17,979 bases of DNA from CAYOZL01 sp964408435 (GTDB taxonomy: Bacteria; Bdellovibrionota_C; UBA2361; SZUA-149; CAYOZL01): NCBI GenBank assembly GCA_964408435.1, contig CAYOZL010000048.1:1-17979 (forward strand), given 5' to 3'. The notes under the pieces are model-generated. The model had not been told where the DNA came from, did no database searches, and was given only the letters and a program-made list of their open reading frames with translations. The translations under genes were made by a program, and so were the position numbers. Below, piece by piece: positions 6,460 through 13,316 of the stretch (position 1 is its first letter; each line of letters opens with the position of its first letter).

Positions 6460-7269
6460 CTACTGTCCAACAGCTTCTGCTATCGCACTTCCTACGCTGA
6501 ACTGAACTCTACGATTGACTGCCCTAGCCCAATCTTCTTCTTCAGTATATACAGGCTTACCTTCTCCATAACTAATTGGAGAAAGTCTACTGCTATCAAT
6601 ACCTAGCTCAACAAGCTCGTTAATAACCGTTTCAGCCCTTCTATTTCCCAAACTATCATTATAGGAATCTGAACCAATATAATCTGCATGTCCTTCAACA
6701 ACTACACTCATATTAGGCACCGAAGATAACAATTGAGATACTTGCCTAACCTTCCCCATTCCAACTTTGTTTAAAGTGGCTTTATTAAAATCAAAATTAA
6801 TATCTGGAAAATAAACTTGATTCTGATTACCACCCTGGTTCGGTATTTCAGCAGAACTAGAAGCTTTTGTTAAAGCCCTATATTTTTCAATATTAATAAG
6901 TGGTGAAACTTGTTTACAATCAGGAACTGCACCATCACTAGAAAAACATTCCGTTTCTCTAAAATCGAATGCTTCCCTATAACCGAACACAGACCTAGTA
7001 ACTTCGGTACTACTAGTAAAAGCACTAAGCGGTCTTGTAATAGCCTCTCTAAGCGCCCAACCAATTGGATGGGTCAAGTATGCAAAGAGCCTAAGCGGAT
7101 GTTCTTCACTAACCCTGTATCTAGGGGTTCTATGATAATCAAAAATAGTATTATCTCTAGGTAACTTATCTTGTGCAAAAGAACTTTGTGTTACGCCTAA
7201 AAAAATAATTGAGAATAAAATCACAGCATAAAAATTTAACTTCTTAAGTGATTTGAATTTATTAATCAT
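6460..7269 (-). CDS. OmpA family outer-membrane/periplasmic peptidoglycan-binding protein
   Basis: A signal peptide spans residues 1-32 (basic start, hydrophobic FYAVILFSIIFLGV, likely cleavage after SFA). The segment EEHPLRLFAYLTHPIGWALREAITRPLSAF...VFGY (55-97) resembles a short conserved block I recall ahead of OmpA domains in other diderm lineages. C108 and C118 may form a disulfide. The OmpA C-terminal domain runs from about 152 to 260: VYFPDINFDFNKATL, VVEGHADYIGSDSYNDSLGNRRAETVINEL, LSPISYGEGKPV and NRRVQF. Asp196 in GHAD and Arg211 in NRRAE are the expected diaminopimelate-binding positions. It has no beta-barrel or lipobox Cys, so it is probably periplasmic or part of a larger envelope complex. 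The ATG follows AGGAAT. It is transcribed away from the PAS gene. Confidence 0.9.
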   Translation of the reverse strand: MINKFKSLKKLNFYAVILFSIIFLGVTQSSFAQDKLPRDNTIFDYHRTPRYRVSEEHPLRLFAYLTHPIGWALREAITRPLSAFTSSTEVTRSVFGYREAFDFRETECFSSDGAVPDCKQVSPLINIEKYRALTKASSSAEIPNQGGNQNQVYFPDINFDFNKATLNKVGMGKVRQVSQLLSSVPNMSVVVEGHADYIGSDSYNDSLGNRRAETVINELVELGIDSSRLSPISYGEGKPVYTEEEDWARAVNRRVQFSVGSAIAEAVGQ

Positions 7270-7389
7270 ATAACATTCCTATTTTAAAAATCTTTTTAAC
7301 TACTCTACTTATAAAAATTGTCTATAAACACGATTTAAGCAAGATTTTTTTTAAATTGACTTAAAGTCTTAACCCAGTAGGAGCTAAAT

Positions 7390-7428
7390 ATGGCTAAGCA
7401 CCTAATTATATTCAGATATAAAAGCTAA
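7390..7428 (+). other. Candidate 12-residue micro-ORF upstream of the PAS membrane gene
   Basis: AGGAG at 7379-7383 lies six bases before an ATG opening a 12-codon frame, MAKHLIIFRYKS, ending in TAA about 63 bases before the ATG at 7492. The ribosome site is better than that of most full genes here. It may be a leader peptide or a chance match; sequence alone cannot tell. Confidence 0.25.
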
Positions 7429-7491
7429 AATCTAGTATTAAGGTAGGTTTCTAAACGATCCACTAGAAAAAACCGATATAGATAATTAGTT

Positions 7492-8697
7492 ATGTTTAGA
7501 TTATTATCAAATAAATATCTAGTATCTATATTTTATACATCTGTATGTATTTTATTCTACTTACTAGAACTCAAGTATGGCTATAGCCTACTAAAGCCAA
7601 TTGCATTTGGTTTAATTTTTTTTAAAGCAGTAGCTTTTGAAAAAAATTTATTCTTATCGTCTCTTCTAATCTTTACTCTAGTTTTTATTCTTTGTACTAA
7701 GTCAAATCCGAATCTAAATTCCAGCTTAGGTAATAATTCAGATATGCTTAACCCGGAAATGATTAGACTAATAGTCTTTTCTTGTACCCTTTCATTTCTT
7801 AATAAAAAGTTTTGTTCATCATTACTTCTTTGTTTTTTATGGCTAACATCCCTTGCCTGCCCTATATACCTAATGACAACAGGTACATTTAGAAATTTAT
7901 TAATTGAAATATTGACGCTATCTTCTTTAGTTTTAATTTTCAATAAAGAGCAAAAGTCTTTATTTTCTTATCAATGTAATTTAATAATTACTTCTCTAAC
8001 TTCTCTTCTTTGCTTTGTTATTTATTGCTTAGATTTTAATAGTTTTGAAATTAGCAGACCAAATCTAGTAGCAAGTACTTGCTTATTACTAGTAATGCTT
8101 ATTAGTGCATTAGTTAGCAGAAAATTTTCAAAAGATTTTATAAACATTTTTGATCATATTGAATTAGCAACTACTCCAGACTCTTCATTTTTATCACTAA
8201 GTCTTAAACCTGCTCTAAAATTTAGAGAATACAATGAGCTAGAAACCTACTTAAAAGAAAAAACAGAAAATATTACTACCTTAAGAAGAAAAACTTCTCA
8301 GCAAAAAAACACTCTTGATGCAGTAAAAAAAGACTTTAACGATTCATCAAATAAGCTAAAAGATCTAGAAATAATAACTGACTCTATTAGTTCAGGTATA
8401 TTGGTGCTTAACTTCGAAGGGGTAATAACTTATATAAATAGAAGATTTTATGAAATTTTTGATATAGAAATAACAGATGCTAGCTTAATGCATTATTCAA
8501 CTTTCTTAAATCAAAAAACTAACAGCTTAGAGTTAGTAATTTTAAAAGCTCTTGAGTATAAGGAATTTAATCAACTTATTGATAAAAAGATTAAAATTGA
8601 CTGTAAGCCCTATGATAATAAAATTTTAATCTTTGTAGACCTTATTAAAGAACAAAAGGTCGATAAAGAAAAAGAAACACATCCATATTTTCAATAA
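7492..8697 (+). CDS. Multi-spanning membrane protein with coiled coil and C-terminal PAS domain
   Basis: A 401-residue protein. The N-terminal 220 residues hold about six or seven hydrophobic helices (for example YLVSIFYTSVCILFYLLEL, LFLSSLLIFTLVFIL, LVASTCLLLVMLISALV). Next comes a cytoplasmic linker with a coiled coil (about 240-292, YNELETYLKEKTENITTLRRKTSQQKNTLDAVKKD). A PAS-like fold starts at about 293 (LEIITDSISSGILVLNFEGVITYINRRFYEIFDIEI). The layout is that of a membrane sensor kinase, but the protein stops after the PAS domain. There is no H-box, ATPase, GGDEF, EAL or methyl-accepting domain, and no kinase gene follows. It may signal through a partner, or be the remnant of a longer sensor. 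The ligand is unknown. Confidence 0.7.
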   Translation: MFRLLSNKYLVSIFYTSVCILFYLLELKYGYSLLKPIAFGLIFFKAVAFEKNLFLSSLLIFTLVFILCTKSNPNLNSSLGNNSDMLNPEMIRLIVFSCTLSFLNKKFCSSLLLCFLWLTSLACPIYLMTTGTFRNLLIEILTLSSLVLIFNKEQKSLFSYQCNLIITSLTSLLCFVIYCLDFNSFEISRPNLVASTCLLLVMLISALVSRKFSKDFINIFDHIELATTPDSSFLSLSLKPALKFREYNELETYLKEKTENITTLRRKTSQQKNTLDAVKKDFNDSSNKLKDLEIITDSISSGILVLNFEGVITYINRRFYEIFDIEITDASLMHYSTFLNQKTNSLELVILKALEYKEFNQLIDKKIKIDCKPYDNKILIFVDLIKEQKVDKEKETHPYFQ

Positions 8698-8703
8698 AGA
8701 CTG

Positions 8704-8756
8704 CTAGTATACTAGTCGTGATTTAGTTTTGCGTTTTAAATCTCGACTAGTATATT
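8704..8756. repeat. Inverted repeat 1 (contains a 12-bp perfect palindrome)
   Basis: TATACTAGTCG (8708-8718) pairs perfectly with CGACTAGTATA (8744-8754) across a 25-base loop. The left arm also sits inside the self-complementary CTAGTATACTAG (8704-8715). It begins seven bases after the PAS gene stop and could end that transcript. No U-tract follows. Confidence 0.55.
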
Positions 8757-8779
8757 GCCGAGCGCAGCGGGAAACAGGA

Positions 8780-8854
8780 TATAGTTGACTTAGATTGATT
8801 TTTAGTAAAATTAGGCAAAGCTCGTTAACTGAAAATTAAACTAAGTCAACTATA
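8780..8854. repeat. Inverted repeat 2 (14-bp arms, nested inner stem)
   Basis: TATAGTTGACTTAG (8780-8793) is the exact reverse complement of CTAAGTCAACTATA (8841-8854). Inside the 47-base interval, TTTTTAGT (near 8799-8806) can pair with ACTGAAAA (near 8828-8835) including one G-U pair, so the transcript could fold into a two-tier hairpin. It ends eight bases before the rhodanese stop, between convergent genes. It may be a terminator-like structure or a tiny mobile palindromic element. No target-site duplication is evident. Confidence 0.6.
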
Positions 8855-8861
8855 CACAAGA

Positions 8862-9191
8862 CTAATATAAGCCTATACTTGTATCTATCTCTTGTGCGTA
8901 TTTATTAATACCGCCTTCTAAATTTAAGTGTCTTTCATCCAAAACACTATTAAGAAACTCTACCGCTTTCATGCTACGAATACCCGACTTGCAGATTACG
9001 ACTTTAAATTCAGCTTGCTTGCTATAATCCATCCATTTTTCTAAATTTTCTTCTAGTAGCATTAAAGGAATATGTAAAAAATTCTCAAGCTTAGCAAAAG
9101 CTAACTCTTCATTCTCTCTAACATCTAAAATTGCTATTTTTTTATTTGAATCGAGTAATCTTTTAAACTCTAAAACAGATAGTTCTGACAT
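8862..9191 (-). CDS. Single-domain rhodanese-like sulfurtransferase
   Basis: A 109-residue single rhodanese domain. ILDVRENEELAFAKLENFLHIPL (21-43) is the conserved CH2A-type region. VVICKSGIRSMKAVEFL (64-80) is the active loop, with nucleophile Cys67 and Arg72 in the C-x4-R arrangement. LEGGINKYAQEIDTSIGLY (91-109) is the usual tail, close to the EGGI..W....D.....Y ending seen in rhodaneses linked to sulfur transfer and Fe-S or molybdopterin pathways. It lies 34 bases downstream of an A-type Fe-S carrier gene on the same strand, so a sulfur-relay role is plausible. The actual donor and acceptor are not shown by sequence. The ATG lacks a clear Shine-Dalgarno. Confidence 0.92.
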   Translation of the reverse strand: MSELSVLEFKRLLDSNKKIAILDVRENEELAFAKLENFLHIPLMLLEENLEKWMDYSKQAEFKVVICKSGIRSMKAVEFLNSVLDERHLNLEGGINKYAQEIDTSIGLY

Positions 9192-9225
9192 ATAGATTTA
9201 TATTAGGGCTTTTAGCTCGCTAAAA

Positions 9226-9561
9226 CTAGCTAAAACTACTACCACAACCACAAGTTCTAGTCGCATTAGGATTTTCAAACTTGAAACCAGTGCCGTTAAG
9301 CCCACTAACGTAATCTATAGTAGTACCTTTTAAATACTCTAAACTAGCCATATCTATAAAAACTTTAAGGCCACTATTGAGCTCGTATATACTATCTCCC
9401 ATTCTCTCCTTATCAGAGAAATCAAGAGCATATTGCAAACCAGAGCATCCACCGCCGTGAACGGCGATACGAAGTCCATGATTTTCTAAAGATTCTTCAG
9501 CCATTGCTTGTTTAACCATCTCAATAGCTTTTTCTGTAATAGTTACCGGTATTTGTTCCAT
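9226..9561 (-). CDS. erpA: A-type iron-sulfur cluster carrier/insertion protein (ErpA/IscA family)
   Basis: A 111-residue HesB/IscA-family protein that carries Fe-S clusters from the assembly scaffold to apo-enzymes. The three ligand cysteines are in place: Cys39 in HGGGCSGLQY, and Cys104 and Cys106 in TCGCGSSFS at the C-terminus. NPNA...TCGCGSSFS and TIDYVSGLNG look more like ErpA than IscA, but the sub-type call is tentative because no iscU, iscS or suf genes are in view. A perfect extended -10 box sits so close to the ATG that the message may be leaderless. A rhodanese gene follows on the same strand. Confidence 0.93.
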   Translation of the reverse strand: MEQIPVTITEKAIEMVKQAMAEESLENHGLRIAVHGGGCSGLQYALDFSDKERMGDSIYELNSGLKVFIDMASLEYLKGTTIDYVSGLNGTGFKFENPNATRTCGCGSSFS

Positions 9562-9567
9562 AGTGTA

Positions 9568-9576
9568 ATTATATCA
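9568..9576 (-). promoter_or_regulatory. Extended -10 promoter for the A-type carrier gene
   Basis: Read on the minus strand the sequence is TGATATAAT, a perfect TGN extension plus TATAAT. The last T is six bases from the ATG at 9561, which would place transcription start at or next to the A of the start codon. There is no recognisable -35 at the usual distance and no Shine-Dalgarno. Confidence 0.55.
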
Positions 9577-9768
9577 CAATTCAATTATTTTGGCGAGATA
9601 TCGATTTTAAAGCATTCTTAGGTCTTTACTTTAAGAAATATGAATAAAATATAAGGTTTTCAGCATCTTATTAATTAAGAATGTTTACGGTAATAGTTTT
9701 TTAGAAAAATATTAACTTTTTTCTCAAATCTGCCGATAGTTTAATTATAAGATGTATAGAGGTTTTTT

Positions 9769-10554
9769 TTGTTTAGAGGTATTTTTCTTATTGTTTTGTT
9801 ATTTTCAAGTTCGGCTTTAGCTGAGCAGAGCTTTACATCTTTCTATTCCCCAAGATTTACACTACATATAGAAGCTACAAATCAAAAATCTGTTTCCTTA
9901 TCTCCAGAACAACTTGCTACTAAAGCAATGTCATTACTTAATGAGACGCATTCTGAATTAACTAGAATTTTTAAATCTGACACTAATGGATCAATAGAAC
10001 TAAAGTTCTTATCTCCAGAAGAATTCAAAAAACACACCGGTGCCCCTGAATGGACAAGTGCTATGTATTTAAAAGATGAAATTAGCATTCCAATAACTCC
10101 TAATTCAGTTAAACCAAAAGAGATGCATAGAGCAATTAGACATGAATATGTTCACGCTTTTGTAGCAAAACTTTCAAAATATAAATGTCCAGCATGGTTA
10201 GATGAAGGTCTTGCACAAATAATTGAAGGACACGCTAACCCAATACTCGCTCCATCTTTAAGACATTGGGCAAGTATAAATGATGTTTTTGACTTAAATG
10301 ATTTAAGAGATGGTTTTACTACGATGGAAAATAGCGCAGTTCCTGCTGCCTATGCTCAATCTTACTTTGCAACAAGAATGCTTATACAAACAAAAGGTAT
10401 AAGTGCTGTTACAAAATATTTAAGATTACTTTCTAAAGGTAAGACTAATGAGAGGTCATTTGAAGTCGCATTTAGAATGAAGCAACATGATTTTGAAAGA
10501 AGATTATCACGATCTATTAAGAGATGGGTTGATTCTGGGAAAGAAGAGATTTAG
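9769..10554 (+). CDS. Secreted HEXXH metalloprotease-like protein (peptidase MA/gluzincin type)
   Basis: A 261-residue protein with a signal peptide (MFRGIFLIVLLFSSSALA, cleavage before EQS), so the mature domain is probably periplasmic. The zinc site is HEYVH (His125, Glu126, His129), followed 16 residues later by WLDEGLAQ. There Glu146 is the likely third ligand, as in gluzincins of the M1/peptidase-MA type. The domain upstream of HEXXH (SFYSPRFTLHIEA..., IELKFLSPEEFKKHTGAPEWTSAMY) fits the short single-domain versions. The substrate is unknown. Translation starts at TTG (9769), supported by AGAGGT five bases before it and by the signal peptide beginning immediately. It converges on tRNA-fMet and diverges from the Fe-S carrier gene. 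Confidence 0.85.
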   Translation: MFRGIFLIVLLFSSSALAEQSFTSFYSPRFTLHIEATNQKSVSLSPEQLATKAMSLLNETHSELTRIFKSDTNGSIELKFLSPEEFKKHTGAPEWTSAMYLKDEISIPITPNSVKPKEMHRAIRHEYVHAFVAKLSKYKCPAWLDEGLAQIIEGHANPILAPSLRHWASINDVFDLNDLRDGFTTMENSAVPAAYAQSYFATRMLIQTKGISAVTKYLRLLSKGKTNERSFEVAFRMKQHDFERRLSRSIKRWVDSGKEEI

Positions 10555-10624
10555 TCATCTAGACTTTCGTTAAATAATATTTGGTAAAATATAAATAGAA
10601 AATTTTAGGACTTAAAGGAGTGCT

Positions 10625-10660
10625 ATGATTATTGGCAGATCCAGTCCTCCTTCGCGTTAA
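10625..10660 (+). other. Candidate micro-ORF or gene remnant running into a palindrome
   Basis: AAAGGAG (10614-10620), the best Shine-Dalgarno in the window, lies four bases before an ATG opening MIIGRSSPPSR and a TAA. AT-rich -10-like boxes (TAAAAT, TATAAA at 10585-10595) precede it. The last codons lie inside the palindrome at 10644-10672. It may be a leader peptide, or the start of a gene interrupted by a palindromic element. Confidence 0.25.
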
Positions 10661-10672
10661 GCTACGGCGGAC
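10644..10672. repeat. GC-richer palindromic element next to tRNA-fMet
   Basis: GTCCTCC (10644-10650) pairs with GGCGGAC (10666-10672) except at one position, around TTCGCGTTAAGCTAC. It stands out from the AT-rich surroundings and resembles the small REP-like palindromes (CGAAGG/GCTACGG type) scattered in some bacterial genomes. Only this copy is present in the window. Confidence 0.5.
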
Positions 10673-10694
10673 AAAATTTCACTACGTGAAATTT

Positions 10695-10695
<1 letters not shown>
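10673..10695 (-). terminator. Hairpin directly at the 3' end of tRNA-fMet
   Basis: AAAATTTCAC (10673-10682) and GTGAAATTTT (10686-10695) form a perfect 10-bp stem with a 3-base loop. Read on the minus strand it starts at the last base of the encoded CCA and ends in TTTT. It probably terminates tRNA transcription or guides 3' processing. The stem is AT-rich and the U-tract is only four bases long. Confidence 0.5.
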
Positions 10696-10771
<76 letters not shown>

Positions 10772-10790
10772 CATGGAATATAGCGAGTGA

Positions 10791-10818
10791 TTAATAACAT
10801 TGTAAATTTCTAAGTCAA
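10791..10818 (-). promoter_or_regulatory. Promoter candidate for tRNA-fMet
   Basis: On the minus strand, TTGACT (10818-10813) is followed after 16 bases by TATTAA (10796-10791). Transcription would start about 12-15 bases before the mature tRNA 5' end at 10771. The -35 is one base off consensus and the -10 two off. Confidence 0.45.
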
Positions 10819-10866
10819 TAGCTAATCGAATACTAGGAATTAAAGAGGCTTTAAAAGCTATTTATT

Positions 10867-11586
10867 TTATAAGGATTCGTAATCTTTCACTTCTAGCATC
10901 TCACCAGGTCTTAATTTATCAAGCTTAAATGGACCATGAGAATACCTACACAACTCTAAAACTGGAGCACCTAAGTTTTTCATTATACGTTTAACAATAT
11001 GTTTTCTGCCTTCAGTTAAACTCGCTCTAACTAAAGATTGATGAGAAGTTGGTTTGCTAAATAAATGCTCTAAGGAATTATCATATTTCATATTCATCAG
11101 TTTTGCACTAGCCATACCATCTCTTAACTCAAGTCCTAATTTAGCTTGCTTAATATCATCTTGATTAATTCCACCTTGAACTAAAAGGTAATAAACTCTT
11201 TCAGTTTCAAAACTTGGATGAAGCATTACATTTGCAAACTCACCATCATTAGTAAGTAACATTAACCCAAAAGCGTCCCTATCTAATCTACCTACAGGAA
11301 AAGCTCTAATATTAGTTTGTGCAACGTATGGTTTTAAATCTGTTTTATTATGAGGATCAGATAAAGTGCTAACCACTCCTTTAGGTTTATGAAAAAGGAA
11401 TAATTTTTTACTTTCAAAATCTACTTTCTTATTATCAACTAAAACAATATCGCTATTAGGATCAATGATTTCACCCATAGCAATAACTTTTTGGTCATTT
11501 ACTTTTACCCTGCCTTCTATAATGAGCTTTTCAGCTGCTCTTCTAGAACAAACTCCACTATGGGCTAAAAATTTTTGTAATCTCAA
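10867..11586 (-). CDS. rluB: 23S/16S rRNA pseudouridine synthase, RsuA/RluB family
   Basis: A 239-residue protein with an S4 RNA-binding domain at 1-47 (MRLQKFLAHSGVCSRRAAEKLIIEGRVKVN) and a RsuA-type catalytic domain. FHKPKGVVST (65-74) and GRLDRDAFGLMLLTNDGEFA (99-118) are the signature motifs, with catalytic Asp102. EGRKHIVKRIMKNLGAPVLELCRYSHGP is the conserved C-terminal segment. Linkage to scpAB is a common bacterial arrangement for rluB, which modifies 23S rRNA near U2605 in E. coli; RluE or RsuA specificity cannot be excluded by eye. The TTG start at 11584-11586 matches the family N-terminus but has no good Shine-Dalgarno. It is the third gene of scpA-scpB-rluB, 30 bases after scpB. 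Confidence 0.92.
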   Translation of the reverse strand: MRLQKFLAHSGVCSRRAAEKLIIEGRVKVNDQKVIAMGEIIDPNSDIVLVDNKKVDFESKKLFLFHKPKGVVSTLSDPHNKTDLKPYVAQTNIRAFPVGRLDRDAFGLMLLTNDGEFANVMLHPSFETERVYYLLVQGGINQDDIKQAKLGLELRDGMASAKLMNMKYDNSLEHLFSKPTSHQSLVRASLTEGRKHIVKRIMKNLGAPVLELCRYSHGPFKLDKLRPGEMLEVKDYESL

Positions 11587-11616
11587 TTTAGTCTTTTATA
11601 ATTAGTCTGCTGGAGG

Positions 11617-12207
11617 CTATTCTTCTTCAGAATCGGCTTCTTTAAGAGAGACTTCACTTTCAGCTGGCTCACTTTCTAACTCTTTAAGCTCTCTAACACT
11701 TGGCAATTCAGACAAATCACTTAATCCAAACTTCTCAAGAAACACATCTGTTGTACCATAAAGAGCAGGAGTTCCTGGCGTTGTATCCCTACCTACTATT
11801 CTAACTAATTTAGCATCTAGTAAGGTCTTAACAGTTTGAATAGCATCAACTCCTCTAATAGCCTCAATCTCTGCTTTTTGAACAGGTTGTCTGTAAGCTA
11901 TTATAGCTAGAGTCTCCGCTGCTGCTTTACTTAATCTTTTAGACCTTGCAGGTATTAACTTATTAATAGTCTTTTTTAAATCAGGAGCTGTTCTATACTG
12001 CCAGCTGTCTCCTATTTTAAAGATTGAAAAACCGTAATTCTCTATATCTAGATCTTTTTTTAAGTCCTCAATTGTATCTTCAATTTCATCTTCACTCTTA
12101 TTACAAACTGAAGCGATTTTTTCAGTACTTAAAGGCTTAGAACTTACAAATAAAAGTGAACTTACTTTTGCCTTTAATGAAGAACTATTAATTTCTTGCT
12201 TATCCAT
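11617..12207 (-). CDS. scpB: Segregation and condensation protein B
   Basis: ScpB is the winged-helix (KITE) subunit that joins ScpA and SMC in the chromosome-condensing complex. The 196 residues show two winged-helix halves: KVSSLLFVSSKPLSTEKIASVCN (14-36) with YGFSIFKIGDSWQYRTAPDL (58-77), then RLSKAAAETLAIIAYRQPVQKAEIEAIRGVDAIQTVKTLLDAKLVRIVGRDTTPGTPALYGTTDVFLEKFGL (91-162), which contains the highly conserved AETLAIIAYRQP and PGRP-type segments. The last 30 residues are an acidic tail. The ATG is preceded by AAAGGAAG and overlaps the end of scpA by 8 bases, so the two are translationally coupled. No smc gene is in the window. Confidence 0.96.
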   Translation of the reverse strand: MDKQEINSSSLKAKVSSLLFVSSKPLSTEKIASVCNKSEDEIEDTIEDLKKDLDIENYGFSIFKIGDSWQYRTAPDLKKTINKLIPARSKRLSKAAAETLAIIAYRQPVQKAEIEAIRGVDAIQTVKTLLDAKLVRIVGRDTTPGTPALYGTTDVFLEKFGLSDLSELPSVRELKELESEPAESEVSLKEADSEEE

Positions 12208-13201
12208 TTTCTTCCTTTGCTGTATCTTCTTTTGCCGTATCTGATTCTTTTAAATTTTTATAATCATCAATTCTTACTAACTTACCTTCAGCAATTGCTA
12301 GTTCTTCTTCTAAATTATGAGTTGCAACTGATTTTGAAGAAGAAAGGTTTTCAATAGCTTCTTTTGCATCATCTAGACCTAAAATCATGCTAATATTTTG
12401 ACTCTCTTGATTAACGGCTATTACACCTCTTTTCGCTAATTCCAGAACAGCTACAAATCCAGCAACTAAAGAATTTCTTAATTCGCTTTTCTGCTTTGAT
12501 TTAGTCTGTTTATTTTTCTGTCTTGAAAAACCAATAACATTTGCAAGTAAACTAAAAAAACTAGATCTCTTTTTATCAACATTATTAATTTGAACTTTCT
12601 CTTCTGAATTAGAAAGTCCATCTAGAAACTTCATCATCAAATCAACAACAGATACTGGCTCCGCTAATATCCTTAGAGACTTAGCAGCGCTACCAATTCT
12701 ACGCATTAAAGCGCTAAATAGATTACCTAAATCAAGACCATCTTCAGGCTCTGCATACATTTCTGCCGTAGGCTTCAGAGCTGACTTATCTTTTCGATTA
12801 AAGCAATCAACACCTAATTGAGGTAAATGCATTAGAGCTTCTGCTCTTAGCTTCGTTTTTTGAAACTCTACTAGTCTAGCTCTTAAACTCTCAAAGAATC
12901 TAAGAATTTCACTATCTCCATCATCTTGATCTAATTCTTCTTCTGCAGGTAATAAAGAACTTGATTTGATGCTTAATAAATTAGCCGCAATAACTATGTA
13001 CTCTGAAGCTTTTTCTATATCTATCGTTTCTGCTTGTTCTAGAACTATTTCTAAATACTGTTCACAGATCTCAGACATTCTTACTTTTTCAAGTTCTAGT
13101 TCCTGTCTAGAGACTAAGTGAAGTAGTAAATCTAGCGGGCCTGAGAAGTAATCTAACTTTACATCAAATCTTGTAGCGTAATTTAGGGCAGTATTATTCA
13201 T
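12200..13201 (-). CDS. scpA: Segregation and condensation protein A (kleisin)
   Basis: ScpA is the kleisin that bridges the SMC heads. The N-terminal domain is clear: FDVKLDYFSGPLDLLLHLVSRQELELEKVRMSEICEQYLEIV (12-53), then ASEYIVIAANLLSIKSSSLLP (65-85). The C-terminal winged helix is visible at about 245-280 (RNSLVAGFVAVLELAKRGVIAVNQESQNISMIL). The protein has 333 residues, against about 250 in many bacteria. The extra length is a Lys/Ser-rich loop (about 205-240) and a charged C-terminal tail. A perfect TATAAT lies about 22 bases upstream, so it is the first gene of the scpA-scpB-rluB operon. No strong Shine-Dalgarno precedes the ATG. Confidence 0.95.
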   Translation of the reverse strand: MNNTALNYATRFDVKLDYFSGPLDLLLHLVSRQELELEKVRMSEICEQYLEIVLEQAETIDIEKASEYIVIAANLLSIKSSSLLPAEEELDQDDGDSEILRFFESLRARLVEFQKTKLRAEALMHLPQLGVDCFNRKDKSALKPTAEMYAEPEDGLDLGNLFSALMRRIGSAAKSLRILAEPVSVVDLMMKFLDGLSNSEEKVQINNVDKKRSSFFSLLANVIGFSRQKNKQTKSKQKSELRNSLVAGFVAVLELAKRGVIAVNQESQNISMILGLDDAKEAIENLSSSKSVATHNLEEELAIAEGKLVRIDDYKNLKESDTAKEDTAKEENG

Positions 13202-13222
13202 AAAGCATTATTTGACTCTGTA

Positions 13223-13228
13223 ATTATA
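13223..13228 (-). promoter_or_regulatory. -10 box of the scpA-scpB-rluB promoter
   Basis: TATAAT on the minus strand, 21 bases before the scpA ATG (13201), predicts a short leader of about 15 bases. No good -35 is visible at 16-18 bases. Confidence 0.4.
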
Positions 13229-13316
13229 TTCGAGCTTATTTTATGCTAGTTAAAGCAAAAGGTCTAGTATGTTATTATCAATAATAATTATAAGGCCTTA
13301 TACTGTATTTTAATAG

